In this document: positions 46,622 through 56,639 of the stretch, piece after piece
How positions within the stretch are numbered: position 1 is the stretch's first letter
How the letters are laid out: every line of letters starts with the position of its first letter
Source: Astragalus membranaceus
Lineage: Eukaryota; Streptophyta; Magnoliopsida; Fabales; Fabaceae
DNA length: 64,000 nucleotides
Direction of reading: 5' to 3'
Assembly: GCA_039519185.1 (NCBI GenBank)
Contig: CM076846.1
Coordinates: 127,352,182 to 127,416,181, forward strand
Made by a program: the position numbers and the translations under genes
The notes under the pieces: generated by a model
Told to the model about the DNA's origin: nothing
Databases searched by the model: none
Seen by the model: only the letters and a program-made list of their open reading frames with translations

Positions 46622-47376
46622 CTCCTCCCATCTATTTATGATACCGGCATTCACAATCGTCGTCATATACTTCATCACAAAGTACCCACAATGATACCTA
46701 TTTTGTTGTCGTGCCACCTACACATATACAAACTTAGCTTCACTTGGGTCATAATCACTTGGCATATAAACACACACCATTGAACATAATTCCTATCACT
46801 CAGCAAAGAGTGATGACTACAGTAAATTATGCTTATTTACCTTAGGGAGCAACCATATGGTGTCCAGTGTAGAATCCATTGCTATAATAACATCAAAAGT
46901 TAATTATAATTAATTATAAAAAATTTATCATAGTTAAAATATTACAATGTAAACAATGGTAAACAATTAAACACTTACTTGTTAATCATCTCTTTGATTC
47001 TTTTGACTGGTTTTTTACCATCTGAACACATCCAGACAACAGTATTTTGCTCGGGGACCAAGACAATCAGTTGCCAATGGTCTCTGCAGTATTGGTAAAG
47101 ATAATAATATGTAAGAAAAGAAACTAACAAAGGAAAAATGTATTATCAATTTGTTCAAATATGCAATTACGTACTCATTGCAAAATGGAGCCAAATATAC
47201 TTTCTTATGATTGCTGGCCATTTTGTTTTGAATATAGGCAGAAACAATGCTTGAGGAAGAGCCCTTTAGGGTAATCTTATATGGACACATAAATCCATAT
47301 AAGTCACCAACACTCCTTTCAGCACATTTACGATGTAGATATCTATTAGCACGTAAAAACAGTTTTATCAAATTAA

Positions 47377-47412
<36 letters not shown>

Positions 47413-47855
47413 GAAACACGAGAAATTTAATTACGAAATAAATTATACTACTTGCGTGCACCATATAGCCAAGTGGGATAACTCAAGCCACCGATCACCG
47501 GAAGCCATGTCGCTCAGCTCTCCGAAAGAGATATAGCAATAATGCTCTTCATGCTCCAACATTATTTGGACGCTCCCCGAAAGAGATATAGAAATATAGA
47601 TGATAAATCAAGATCTCTAAGTTGTATATAAATATGTGGTTATAGTTTTCCTGACTACAAAAGCAATGATACCTCCTTGTCCACTAAAACCATTTCGACG
47701 GCAACAAGTTGGTTCCCACCTCTGGATGAATACACACGCCACTTTCTGAGTACCCTAACAATGATGGCAGAGCTTTCTTGGTCTGGAGTGATATTAGCAA
47801 AGGGCTGGACCTTCTTCTTTTGTGCAACAACCGACATCTTGCTTGATGAGGCCAT
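46622..47855 (-). pseudogene. Transposon-borne Ulp1/C48 protease-like gene with RPA/DUF223-like first exon
   Basis: Minus-strand exons, model by eye: 47673-47855 (FANITPDQESSAIIVRVLRKW, VAVEMVLVDKE; like the OB-fold of plant RPA1/DUF223 proteins); about 47452-47560 (EHEEHYCYISFGELSD); 47175-47342 (GDLYGFMCPYKITLKG, KKVYLAPFCNE); 46979-47083 (DHWQLIVLVPEQNTVVWM); 46841-46881; 46622-46727 (YHCGYFVMKYM). The DHW and HCGYFVM blocks hold the His and Cys of the C48 (Ulp1/SENP) catalytic triad, as in protease genes carried by plant CACTA and Mutator-like elements. The RPA-like exon may be a separate gene. I could not check phase across every intron. It may be a decayed element gene. Confidence 0.6.
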
Positions 47856-48339
47856 TTCGCAGAGTTCTGAGAAGGCACCGTTTTCGCAAGGCTGAAGAAG
47901 TGACGATATTCAGGTTTGTGTATTTTGTGTCTTATTTGTTGTGCCCTTACGGATATTTATAAGGCTGACCTGTGGGTTTGGTTTGATCACCTATATCAGT
48001 GTCTTCTAAGCAAGTAATCAGGGATTACAACTATTTGAGTGTGTTATTATGATGATTAGCAACTAATTGATTTAGTACATAAATTGCTGATTCAAATTTT
48101 AAATGCTGATCCATTTTTTTGCTTAAAAATTGCTGATTAAAATTTTAGATGCTGATCAATTTTTAGTGCATCAAAATTTCGACCTTCTTTTCAATAAGCT
48201 AAATCAGTATTTCAGGAAATTTCTAATGGGTCTAATACCTGCTTATTTATTGTAGGATATCCGTTATTCTGATTTCCAATTACAAATTTTAATGCCTCTA
48301 TTCGTTTATTGTAGAAAACTTGGTTGATGGGGGGATGTT
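47856..48339. other. Upstream of protease-like gene, no gene seen
   Basis: AT-rich, with a repeated TTGCTGATT-AAATTTTA-ATGCTGATC motif at 48083-48155. Confidence 0.4.
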
Positions 48340-48545
48340 CACTACAACAAAACTGTAGAAAGAGGGCGCACCCTTTAGGGGCGCTTTTTAAAAAGCGCTC
48401 CTGATGCCCAAATACGCAGGGCCTTTAGGGGCGCTTTTTAAAAAGCGCCCCTAAAGGCCCTGCGAATTTTGAGCATCAGGGGCGCTTTTTAAAAAGCGCC
48501 CCTAAAGGCCCTACGTGTTTTGAGCATCAGGGGCGCTTTTTAAAA
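48340..48545 (+). mobile_element. CACTA-like terminus with GC-rich hairpin repeats
   Basis: CACTACAACAAAACTGTAG is followed by copies of AGGGGCGCTTTTTAAAAAGC and its partner half, a near-perfect self-complementary unit at 48379, 48429 and 48479, then a half unit at 48530. This is a second, different CACTA-like end. No partner end was found before 49281. Confidence 0.65.
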
Positions 48546-49312
48546 TGATGGCTATTTGAAATGATGTCTTTTTAATTCCAAGATTCCTACAACGCATTTA
48601 ATACAGGTGTTATTTCAAAATCATTATTTGAAATTTCTGATTGGCAACAAAAGGATCGAATTTGAGAGTGGGAGAGAGTTTTAAAATTGTTTTCATTCAA
48701 ACACATATATGCATCTCATTCGTATATGTTGGATGTGGGTGTATGATGAAGAACAAGAGGCCATTTCTGATTTAGATGGAATCTGAAAACTAATATGTCA
48801 ATAGTCACGAAAATGGATGTTAACAGGTGTATTTGAAGCCATCAATCGGTGGTCTTAATGTAACTTTCCACCTCTGATCCTAATTCAAATCTGTTATTCT
48901 TTTTTTTTTGTAATTCTGCTTAAGGTGTTAACAGACACCTATGTGCTTTTGCTATGGCTTCCCTATGTGCTTTTGCATTTGCTTATTCTGCTATCGTCTG
49001 TTTAGTTGAGATGCAAAATGAGATTCGTTTGATCAATTGTAATTGTAATTGTAATGGTAAACATATTTTAGTGTATGAGTTATAATGATGGATCCATATA
49101 GTTCGCTGGATCTTAATGTGACATTAATTACAATAATTATTAAATTGTTTGACTTTCCTGTTGCATAGGTGGAGCCATTTTTTTACTAAATCTGAGCCGT
49201 CAAATTACTTGTTAATCCTTCGAGCCGCAATTCTGTGCGATCTCAGCCGTTGAGACGTAATTAATTTCCTTGGTTAGATAGTTTCTATATCTGGTGCCGA
49301 AATTTAAGTAAA
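48546..49312. other. No gene seen
   Basis: AT-rich sequence leading into the third duplication unit, which starts near 49280 at AGTTTCTATATCTGG. Confidence 0.45.
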
Positions 49313-49795
49313 TATGGGCCGTTATAATGATCGTAAGGCCCTTAATGCATGAGTTGGTCATATTTTGACCTGGCATTTTTTTTAATCTGGTACGTCCAAT
49401 ATGACTCATTATCTACATTTTGTTTTCATCCATTCATATCACGCAAAAATATGATGTGGAGATCCACGTATTTTTTTAGACTTATGCGTGGCCTTTTGAT
49501 TTATTGACGTGGAGGGGTGGTGTGGACGATTCATGGTTGATTATAATTAAGATATGGGCCGTTATAATGATCGTAAGGCCCTGAATGCATGAGTTGGTCA
49601 TATTTTGACCTGGCATTTTTTTTAATCTGGTACGTCCAATATGACCCATTATCTACATTTTGTTCTCATCCATTCAGATCACGCCAAAATATGATGTGGA
49701 GAGCCACGTATTTTTTTTAGACTTATGCGTGGCCTTTTGATTTATTGACGTGGAGGGGTGGCGTGAACGATTCATGATTGATTATAATTAAGATA
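49313..49795 (+). repeat. Tandem duplication, about 240-bp unit x2, copy C
   Basis: Same pair as at 4584-5065, starting at 49313 and 49554. Confidence 0.85.
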
Positions 49796-50389
49796 AGATT
49801 CCTCTGCACCTTTTATTTATTTCAATGTTTGAATATTTTTAATCTCTAAAATTAATAAGTTTTGACTTTTGTAATTTATAATGCATTTATTTGCTTTTAA
49901 TACTTATATTTAATCGCAATAATTGGCTTTAAGAGTTTCTTATCTTTTTGTTAGCAAAATTAAATGAAAATGTATTTTAGAGTATAAGACAAAAAAAACT
50001 ATATATTTATAAAATACGGTGGAAACTGCGCACAAAAAACATAGTAACAAAAAAAACTAGGTCTACAATTTTCAAAACGAGAGCATGTTATTTTGTTAAT
50101 AAATGAGGGATGGGTTATTGTTTGGGGGGAATGAATTGTGTCTGAATTTCATGCACATGTAAGCAAATCTTATCCATATACAGTCATTTTTGTTTTTATA
50201 GAAATTAGTTTAACTTAGTCAAAAAGAAAAAAGAAATTTGTTCAACACAGGTGTAAATGGAAATTCACTATATGCTAATTTTCCATATATCAATTTCCAC
50301 TTTTTTAAAATGTTTTTGGTTAGCCTATTAACACATAACACGTTTTCGTTTTAGGTTTTCATTACAACAGTGCATCACTACATGTCTAC

Positions 50390-50397
50390 ATATAAGA
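50390..50397 (+). promoter_or_regulatory. TATA box of type 1 copy C, shortened
   Basis: CATATAAG. Two bases of the ATATATAAG of copies A and B are missing; the rest of the leader is conserved. Confidence 0.55.
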
Positions 50398-50466
50398 CAA
50401 TGAAGGCAGCACACTCATCACTCACATTCTTGTTTCAAACTCAAAGCAACCTGCAGACTCAGAAAC

Positions 50467-50997
50467 ATGTTTAATGGAGGAGGTTCCCCAAAAAACACTT
50501 TCCATGCTCCCCAACCCATAACTGATGCACCCCATGAGCCCCTTCCTTTTCCACCCATAGCCACTGCACCTGAGAATGCAAATGCCAATCCATATGTATT
50601 CAACTACATAACTGAAGGGATTGATGCTGGTTTTGCAACTGAGTGGGATGAGCTCAGAAGTCTCGATTCATCCTTCTATCGACCCAAGCCCATGGTGATC
50701 CCACCATGTCCAGTTCAACAACCCCTTGTTGGTGTTGAATCTGGTGATCGGAACCAAGTTAGGGTCTCACCTGATCCTATCGTTATATCTGTTTATCAAA
50801 ATCGACTTATGGTCACACTTCCCAACATTGAATCTGATCATCAGATCAACCAAGTTGTGGTCACACCTCCTAAGCTTCCCTCTCCTACTGTGAATCGTGA
50901 CGTTACTGATATTGTTGATGCAACAGTGGAAATTGATTCATTCAAAAAGAAAAAGAAGCGAGGCCGACCCAAGAAGATTCAACGTGTGACCTATTAG
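50467..50997 (+). CDS. AT-hook protein, type 1 copy C (176 aa)
   Basis: Same length and layout as the copies at 5740 and 31303, with RGRPKK at residues 165-170, a preceding Lys run and the terminal TAG at 50995-50997. A handful of substitutions (for example DAGFAT for DDGFAT, RPKPMVIPPCP for QPKPMVIPPYP) make it the most diverged type 1 copy, yet the frame is intact. The 41 codons after the TAG are again open to TGA at 51118-51120 and keep PVPVRRMTRFSAMR unchanged. Confidence 0.7.
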   Translation: MFNGGGSPKNTFHAPQPITDAPHEPLPFPPIATAPENANANPYVFNYITEGIDAGFATEWDELRSLDSSFYRPKPMVIPPCPVQQPLVGVESGDRNQVRVSPDPIVISVYQNRLMVTLPNIESDHQINQVVVTPPKLPSPTVNRDVTDIVDATVEIDSFKKKKKRGRPKKIQRVTY

Positions 50998-51120
50998 TCT
51001 GATGATGCTGATGAGACCTCTGTGTGTCCCATACCACAGGTGACACCATCTCCACCAGTTCCAGTTCGAAGGATGACTCGATTTTCCGCTATGCGTATGA
51101 ATGCTTTGGAGAACCTTTGA
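50998..51120 (+). other. In-frame extension after TAG, copy C
   Basis: 41 codons in frame with the RRMTRFSAMR motif, unchanged from copy A despite changes elsewhere in the gene. Confidence 0.55.
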
Positions 51121-51955
51121 TAAATTTAGTGTTTGCTTGATGTGTGTTGTTTAATAATTTACTTATGTTTGACAGCAATTGCAAGAGAGAAATAAAATGT
51201 AATCACAGATGCCAAAAAAAATGTAATCACTAATCACTCTCGACCCTTCTTTTATATTTAGTTTGAAATTATGAAAAAATTATGAAACTCTGGTGGAGCA
51301 TGATTAATGTATTTTCTTATGTTATATGCATGCATCCAATTGAGATTCAAATAGCTATATTGTTGTATCCAATTTTGCAATTTAGATTTTCTTTTTCCCT
51401 TTCATCTCTATGGTAGAAAAAAGACACGTGTGAAAGGGTTAAAAGAATGGAAACCGGAATAAAGGTGGTGAAAATAAATTGAGAGAGAGAGAAAGAGATT
51501 CTTCCAAATTGGAGTCTCCATTTTCTCTACATCATGTCTCTCCTCCATTCTGGTTTTTTCTATTGAGGAGGCACCATGATAAAGGGGGAAGAGATAAACC
51601 AATAAATTCCATACGCAGAAAAAGAATAAGTTTTCATGACAATTTATTCATTCAAAAACTAGATTTCAAATGGCAAAAAACCTTGCCATCCAAAAAACAA
51701 TTTTTTTTCAAAAATAAAAATTGAAATAACGTAAAGGTGGTGTTGAATAAAGGATGGGGTGGGGGTTAGGGAAAACAACATAGTGATAGAAACACCATTT
51801 ACTGATCTTCTAACCTCCTATCCGTGCTTCACCACCACTGCCGGCGGCGCCATTTACTGCCGTCAGCACCACATTTTCAGTTTTCAGTTTATTTCATTTT
51901 TTTACCGCTGCAATCACTGTTCTAGTTGCCATTACTCTGATTTTTCCCCTCTCTG

Positions 51956-51960
<5 letters not shown>
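51121..51960. other. 3' flank of copy C, no gene seen
   Basis: 51400-51680 resembles the type 2 flank (GGAGGCACCATGATAAAGGG compared with 12226-12250) rather than the type 1 flank, so this unit looks recombinant. Confidence 0.5.

Positions 51961-52032
<72 letters not shown>
51961..52032 (+). repeat. (CT)n microsatellite
   Basis: About 36 uninterrupted CT units. Confidence 0.95.
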
Positions 52033-52034
<2 letters not shown>

Positions 52035-52747
52035 AGAAACGCCATAACCGTTTTTGGTTTCAACCTTCTACTTCGAAGTCTTGATTTTGATCTGTAATCT
52101 TTCCTTGATTTCTGATTCTCCTTCAAATCGCTGCTTTGAGTTGTTGATTCGATTCTCCTCTGGACCTAGATTGGGTTCATTTTCTCAGAATCTTGATCAA
52201 GTTGATTTTCTCTCTCTTCTTTGCGATTTTCTCTTTTTCTTAGAACCTTGATTCATTTTTCCTCTCGCTTCCTCCGTATAGCATTATCGCTTCCTTTCTC
52301 ATTAATGATTTATACTGTGGTGTCTTCTCTTCCCATCGACGATCATTCTGGTGGTGACTCTTTCCCACATATTAATCATTAATGATGACTTCTCTTCTCA
52401 CCGACGGCCATTCCGATGGTGTCTTATATTTGTTATGATTCACAAATATCAATGCCAGATTTAGCTTTAAGTTTTATGGGGAAATGTTTTGTTATTGTGA
52501 CAACCTTAAAAACTTGGTAAGCTTTGGCCTAAGGGAAAGTGTTAGAATATCATATATGATTTTCCATATCAATTAGTTTTAATTAGAATCAATTAGGTTT
52601 AATTAGCCCAAAATTGAGTGGAAGGGCCCTCAAAATTTAATCACTCCTTCCACTTTTTGTTGGCAACCAAGCTATGAAGCCCCGATACTCCAAAATAGGC
52701 TAGGTATCGGTATCAGACACGTATCCGACACCGATCCCATATATAGT
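52033..52747. other. No gene seen; TATCGG-type repeats near end
   Basis: CT-rich then AT-rich DNA. GGTATCGGTATCAGACACGTATCCGACACCG-like sequence (52702-52732) recurs in a related form at 53965-54060, on the other side of the hAT gene fragment, so these may be element ends. Confidence 0.45.
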
Positions 52748-53665
52748 ATGCTTAGAGCATGTGACACAGATTCTTCAACTCTTCATTTGGTTTATGAAAT
52801 GTGGGATTCCATGATTGAGAAGGTAAAGACAACCATATATAGGCAAGAGGGAAAGGAAGCAAGTGAAGAATCAAATTTCTATGATGTTGTCCATGCTGTT
52901 CTCAATTCTAGATGGGGAAAAAGTTCTACACCACTTCACTGCTTGGCACATTCATTGAATCCATGGTAATTATTATTTTTGTATTACTATTTGTCTTTGA
53001 ATTATAATAGTCCTACTTTAATTTGAATTTTAATGCAATGTTTTTTATTTTATTTTAGGTATTATAGTAGTGAGTGGGTTAGTCAAACTTCAAATAGAGT
53101 TCCTCCTCATCAAGATGGTAACATTTCTAGAGAGAGGAATAAATGTCTAAGAAGATATTTTGAAGATCCTGAGGAGAGAACAAAAGTTTGTTTAGAATTC
53201 TCTGATTTCTCATCTTGTGGTGGTGATTTTGCTTCTTCTGATTCAATTGAAGATAGATGCACATTAGATGCAAAAACATGGTGGGTGATGCATGGATCTT
53301 CTACCCATTTACTCCAAAGGCTTGCATTAAAACTTCTTGTGCATCCAAGCTCCTCCTCATGCTGCGAGAGAAATTGGAGTACTTACTCTTTTATCCATTC
53401 TTTGAAGAGAAATAAAATGGATCCAAAAAGGGCACAAGATTTGGTTTATGTGCATACTAATCTTCGTCTTTTGTCTAGGAAAGATGAAGGATATGGTAAA
53501 GGAGAGACAAGGTTGTGGGACATTAGTGGAGATGCACATGATCCACTTGATGGTGTTGGAATTGAATTAGCAGAGATGTCTCTTGATGAACCAGAGTTGG
53601 AAGCTACGTTATTTCTTGATGATGGAAATGGAGGGGAGGAGAATGACACCGTTAGTGTTAAGTAG
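52748..53665 (+). pseudogene. hAT transposase C-terminal part
   Basis: Two exons, 52748-52965 and 53059-53665, with GT/AG borders that join in phase (LNPW then YYSSEWVSQ). The first exon has VYEMWDSMIEKVK and LHCLAHSLNP, typical of the region before the hAT dimerisation domain in BED-finger hAT proteins. The second has WWVMHG (normally W-W..YG), LALKLLVHPSSSSCCERNWS, and TYSFIHSLKRNKM, the dimerisation signature. The BED finger and the first part of the RNase H-like core are missing, so this is a fragment. The acidic end (DDGNGGEENDTVSVK) is usual. The open frame is long, so decay may be recent. Confidence 0.85.
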
Positions 53666-54177
53666 TGAATTTTGTAAAGCTCAAACTTGTTTTGGATATG
53701 ACGTATGTTTTTTTGCTATATTCTAACTTAGATAGGAAATTGCATAACTTTTGTGACATGTTCTTAGGAGAAAGAATATATTTTGAAATAGGTGGAGAGA
53801 ATACATGTAATTATGCTTACTTATTATGATCACTGCAGGTATCTTTTTTGTAAGTGTGATCATATCTATTAAATATTATAAGCAATTGTCAATTACTAAT
53901 TAGTAAAGTGAAATATCTTTAGTTATATTTTATATATTTTTATTTTTGATTTAATTTTTTATTGAAGTATCCCCGCCGTATCGTATCTTGGTTTTCAAAA
54001 TTTTCCCGTATCCACGTATCCGTGTCGTGTCGTATCCCGTATCGTATCCCGTATCCGGGCTACATAGCAACCAAGCGATGGAAAGAAATACTTCACTTTT
54101 ACATTCCCTCCTCAGTATTTCCTTTTTTCACCAATCCCCTTAAACAAACACACTAATGCATACTTAATAGGCTAATA
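53666..54177. other. 3' flank of hAT fragment
   Basis: AT-rich, then a cluster of CGTATC-type repeats at 53975-54060 (CGTATCCCGTATCGTATCCC). Possible hAT subterminal sequence. No gene. Confidence 0.45.
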
Positions 54178-54195
54178 GGCTTTGCCTTTACTTTA

Positions 54196-54563
54196 TTTAT
54201 TTTTGATAATAAAAGGGGCTTAAATCCCAGAGAGGAACAACACAATTAAACAGCCGTAACTAGTCTAGGAGTAAAAACTCCATTACAATCATCATGCACA
54301 AATTGCAAAATAGTCTCCGATGGTTGATCAAATAACGCATATCTCGCTGAGGATCACAGGCCAAAGAGGCAAGCCCATCTGCCACAAAATTTGCTTCTCT
54401 ATGCACATGAAGAATGCTGACTCTCCAATCAAGCTCCAGCAAATTCTTGATACGGGTAACAAGGCCTCGCCCCACAATGTTCCCAGCAGTAACACCTGTA
54501 AAGGGAAGAAACAACTGCTTGCGAATCCAATTGCAGCTCCACATTGTGACAACCTTTGCTCCT
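54196..54563 (-). mobile_element. LINE fragment with 18-bp target duplication
   Basis: GGCTTTGCCTTTACTTTA lies at both 54178-54195 and 54564-54581, a perfect 18-bp repeat. Between them, on the minus strand, is an RNase H-type end (SILHVHREANFVADGLASLA) followed by a tail that finishes in TTATTATCAAAAATAAAT. This is a 368-bp, strongly 5'-truncated LINE of another family than the copy at position 1. Confidence 0.9.
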
Positions 54564-54581
54564 GGCTTTGCCTTTACTTTA

Positions 54582-56077
54582 GGTGTAGGTATAAAATTTT
54601 CAGAGATACATGTCAATGTCTCACGTGACTAGGCACAAGAATTCCTTCTCAAGTGTATCGGAAATTGGTTGGCGTCAAGTAACATTGGATTAAATTTTAT
54701 TGATCTGGGCCCTACTCTGTTTGTTCAAATTTCCTATACGACACTTGATAAAAACCACCCATTTCCTCTTGAAAGTAGCCGGGCGGCTTACGAGCGAGTT
54801 AATGTTTTTGTCCACCCCTAGCTAGAAGTAAATATCATCTCCATTTAGATACACCTAAAACACCCTAAAATCATGGTGATAGAAAAAAATAACTAGAGAG
54901 AAGTAATGGAGAGGATCTTGATGCGTTAGATGAACCTTATTGTAAATATAACTTTAAATCCAAGTAAAATTTTCTTACCAAATAAAAGAGAGAGATAAAA
55001 AGATAGAAATTACATCTCAAAAATATATTGTTTGCGGAAGATGGAAAAGTTTTCTTGGATCGAAAATTATATTTATAGTAAGGCTCCATCTAACATGCAC
55101 CATCTTAAATGTTGTGCATTAGTGCACAACAAATATAACCAACTTGATTTTAATAATTTTATTTTTAATGGTCAAAATGAATGGCCGATAAAAGGGAAGA
55201 AATGTCTAGCACTTAGATGAGAGTGTCTCTTTACTTCGCACAACCTGCTACTCGCAAGAAGACTCAGCTCTGCATGGACGACACCAGTTACTGTTGATGA
55301 CGAATGTGTTTCTTCACTCACATGGTGGAACAACATAGCTTTCTTCCTCTGCATAGTCCCCAATGTGCTAATTAGTTGATTCACTTGGCTAGAACCACGA
55401 TTAAGTCCTCTAGTACTAAGGCGCTTTACTCTATACCTTCTTCGCCCTTAGTTTCCCCATTGGTGACTCCAGCGATAGAGTCTCCCTTGGTGTCGTCAAT
55501 GACTCAATTGTGATTGTGGCTTCACTACGTAATTTGAAACTAGGTAAGATGAAGTTGTTACCATTTTCGCCATAATTTTACAAGATATGCGCCATGGTCC
55601 AATCAAGGTTACTCAAAAATAGTTAACAACAAAGCACAAGTTGGTTCATTTTCTCCATATTTAAAACTAAAACAACTCACTTGAAAATTTAGCTTAAAGT
55701 AACAAACTTTCCCAGTCCACTCATTACGATTTAAGTAGCAAGTTGTTGCTCACTCACATAAACTGTAAGCAAAAAAAAATCAAAAACAAAAATGTAAAGT
55801 TGCAAAAACTACAGAACAATACTAACACAAGAAAAAAGGTGATCGATAAGGGGGACCGCCGAGAGAAAGGAAAGAAGAAAGATAGTATTAATGAGAACAA
55901 ATAAATGATATTCTCTCACATTGCAGTGATTAAAGATAAACAACTATCGTTGAACATGAATGTCATGGAATTAGAAAATGACATAAAGAGTATGGGAGAT
56001 GAGGGAACATTCCTAATTTGCCCTTTTGTTCATCCATGCACCACTAAGCAAGCAAGTGGTGCATGGTATAAGCAGTC
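54582..56077. other. No gene seen
   Basis: Mixed AT-rich DNA. Short frames at 55032-55220 and 55172-55384 overlap on opposite strands and match nothing I know. Confidence 0.45.
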
Positions 56078-56639
56078 CTTACAAGTAGAGTTGTCAATTT
56101 TAGCCCAACCGAACTGGGCTCATTAAATAGGGGCCAAGGAACAAACCAGGCCGTTTTGGCCCAGGCCAGTTGGCCCTGGCCTACTTTTTTTATATTTTTT
56201 TGAATAATTTTTATGATTTCTTTTGTTAAGTTAAATCACTACAACATTTAGATCCTATGGCAACGCCTAAAATTCCAACTCCCAAAAAACCGTTGCCTTA
56301 GCCAACAATGGCAACGGTTTTTCGAACTCGTTGTTGATTCATTTTTTTAAAACTTTTTTTAATTGGCAACGGCTGAAAACCGTTCCCATAAGGTCTACGG
56401 CAACGGTTTTTTGTTTAAGTTTTAGACAACGGTTGAAAAACGTTGCTATAGGGACAATTATTAAAAAATAAAAAAATTGGGCGCTAAATAGTAGCGCGTT
56501 TTCTGCTTCCCAAAATTTTTGGTACCAATTTCAACCCAAAATTAAACTAAAACTAAAAAATTAAATAACCAAAAGCACTCAGTATCTCCCTTTGTACCAA
56601 AAAAAAAACTCAGCATCTCCCTCACAATTCACAAAACCA

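Noticed and set aside
51932..52126. Arg-Glu repeat protein on the minus strand
   Set aside because: Translation of the CT microsatellite.
55172..55384. 70-codon minus-strand frame as a small gene
   Set aside because: No homologue known to me, no promoter signs, and overlapping frames on the other strand.
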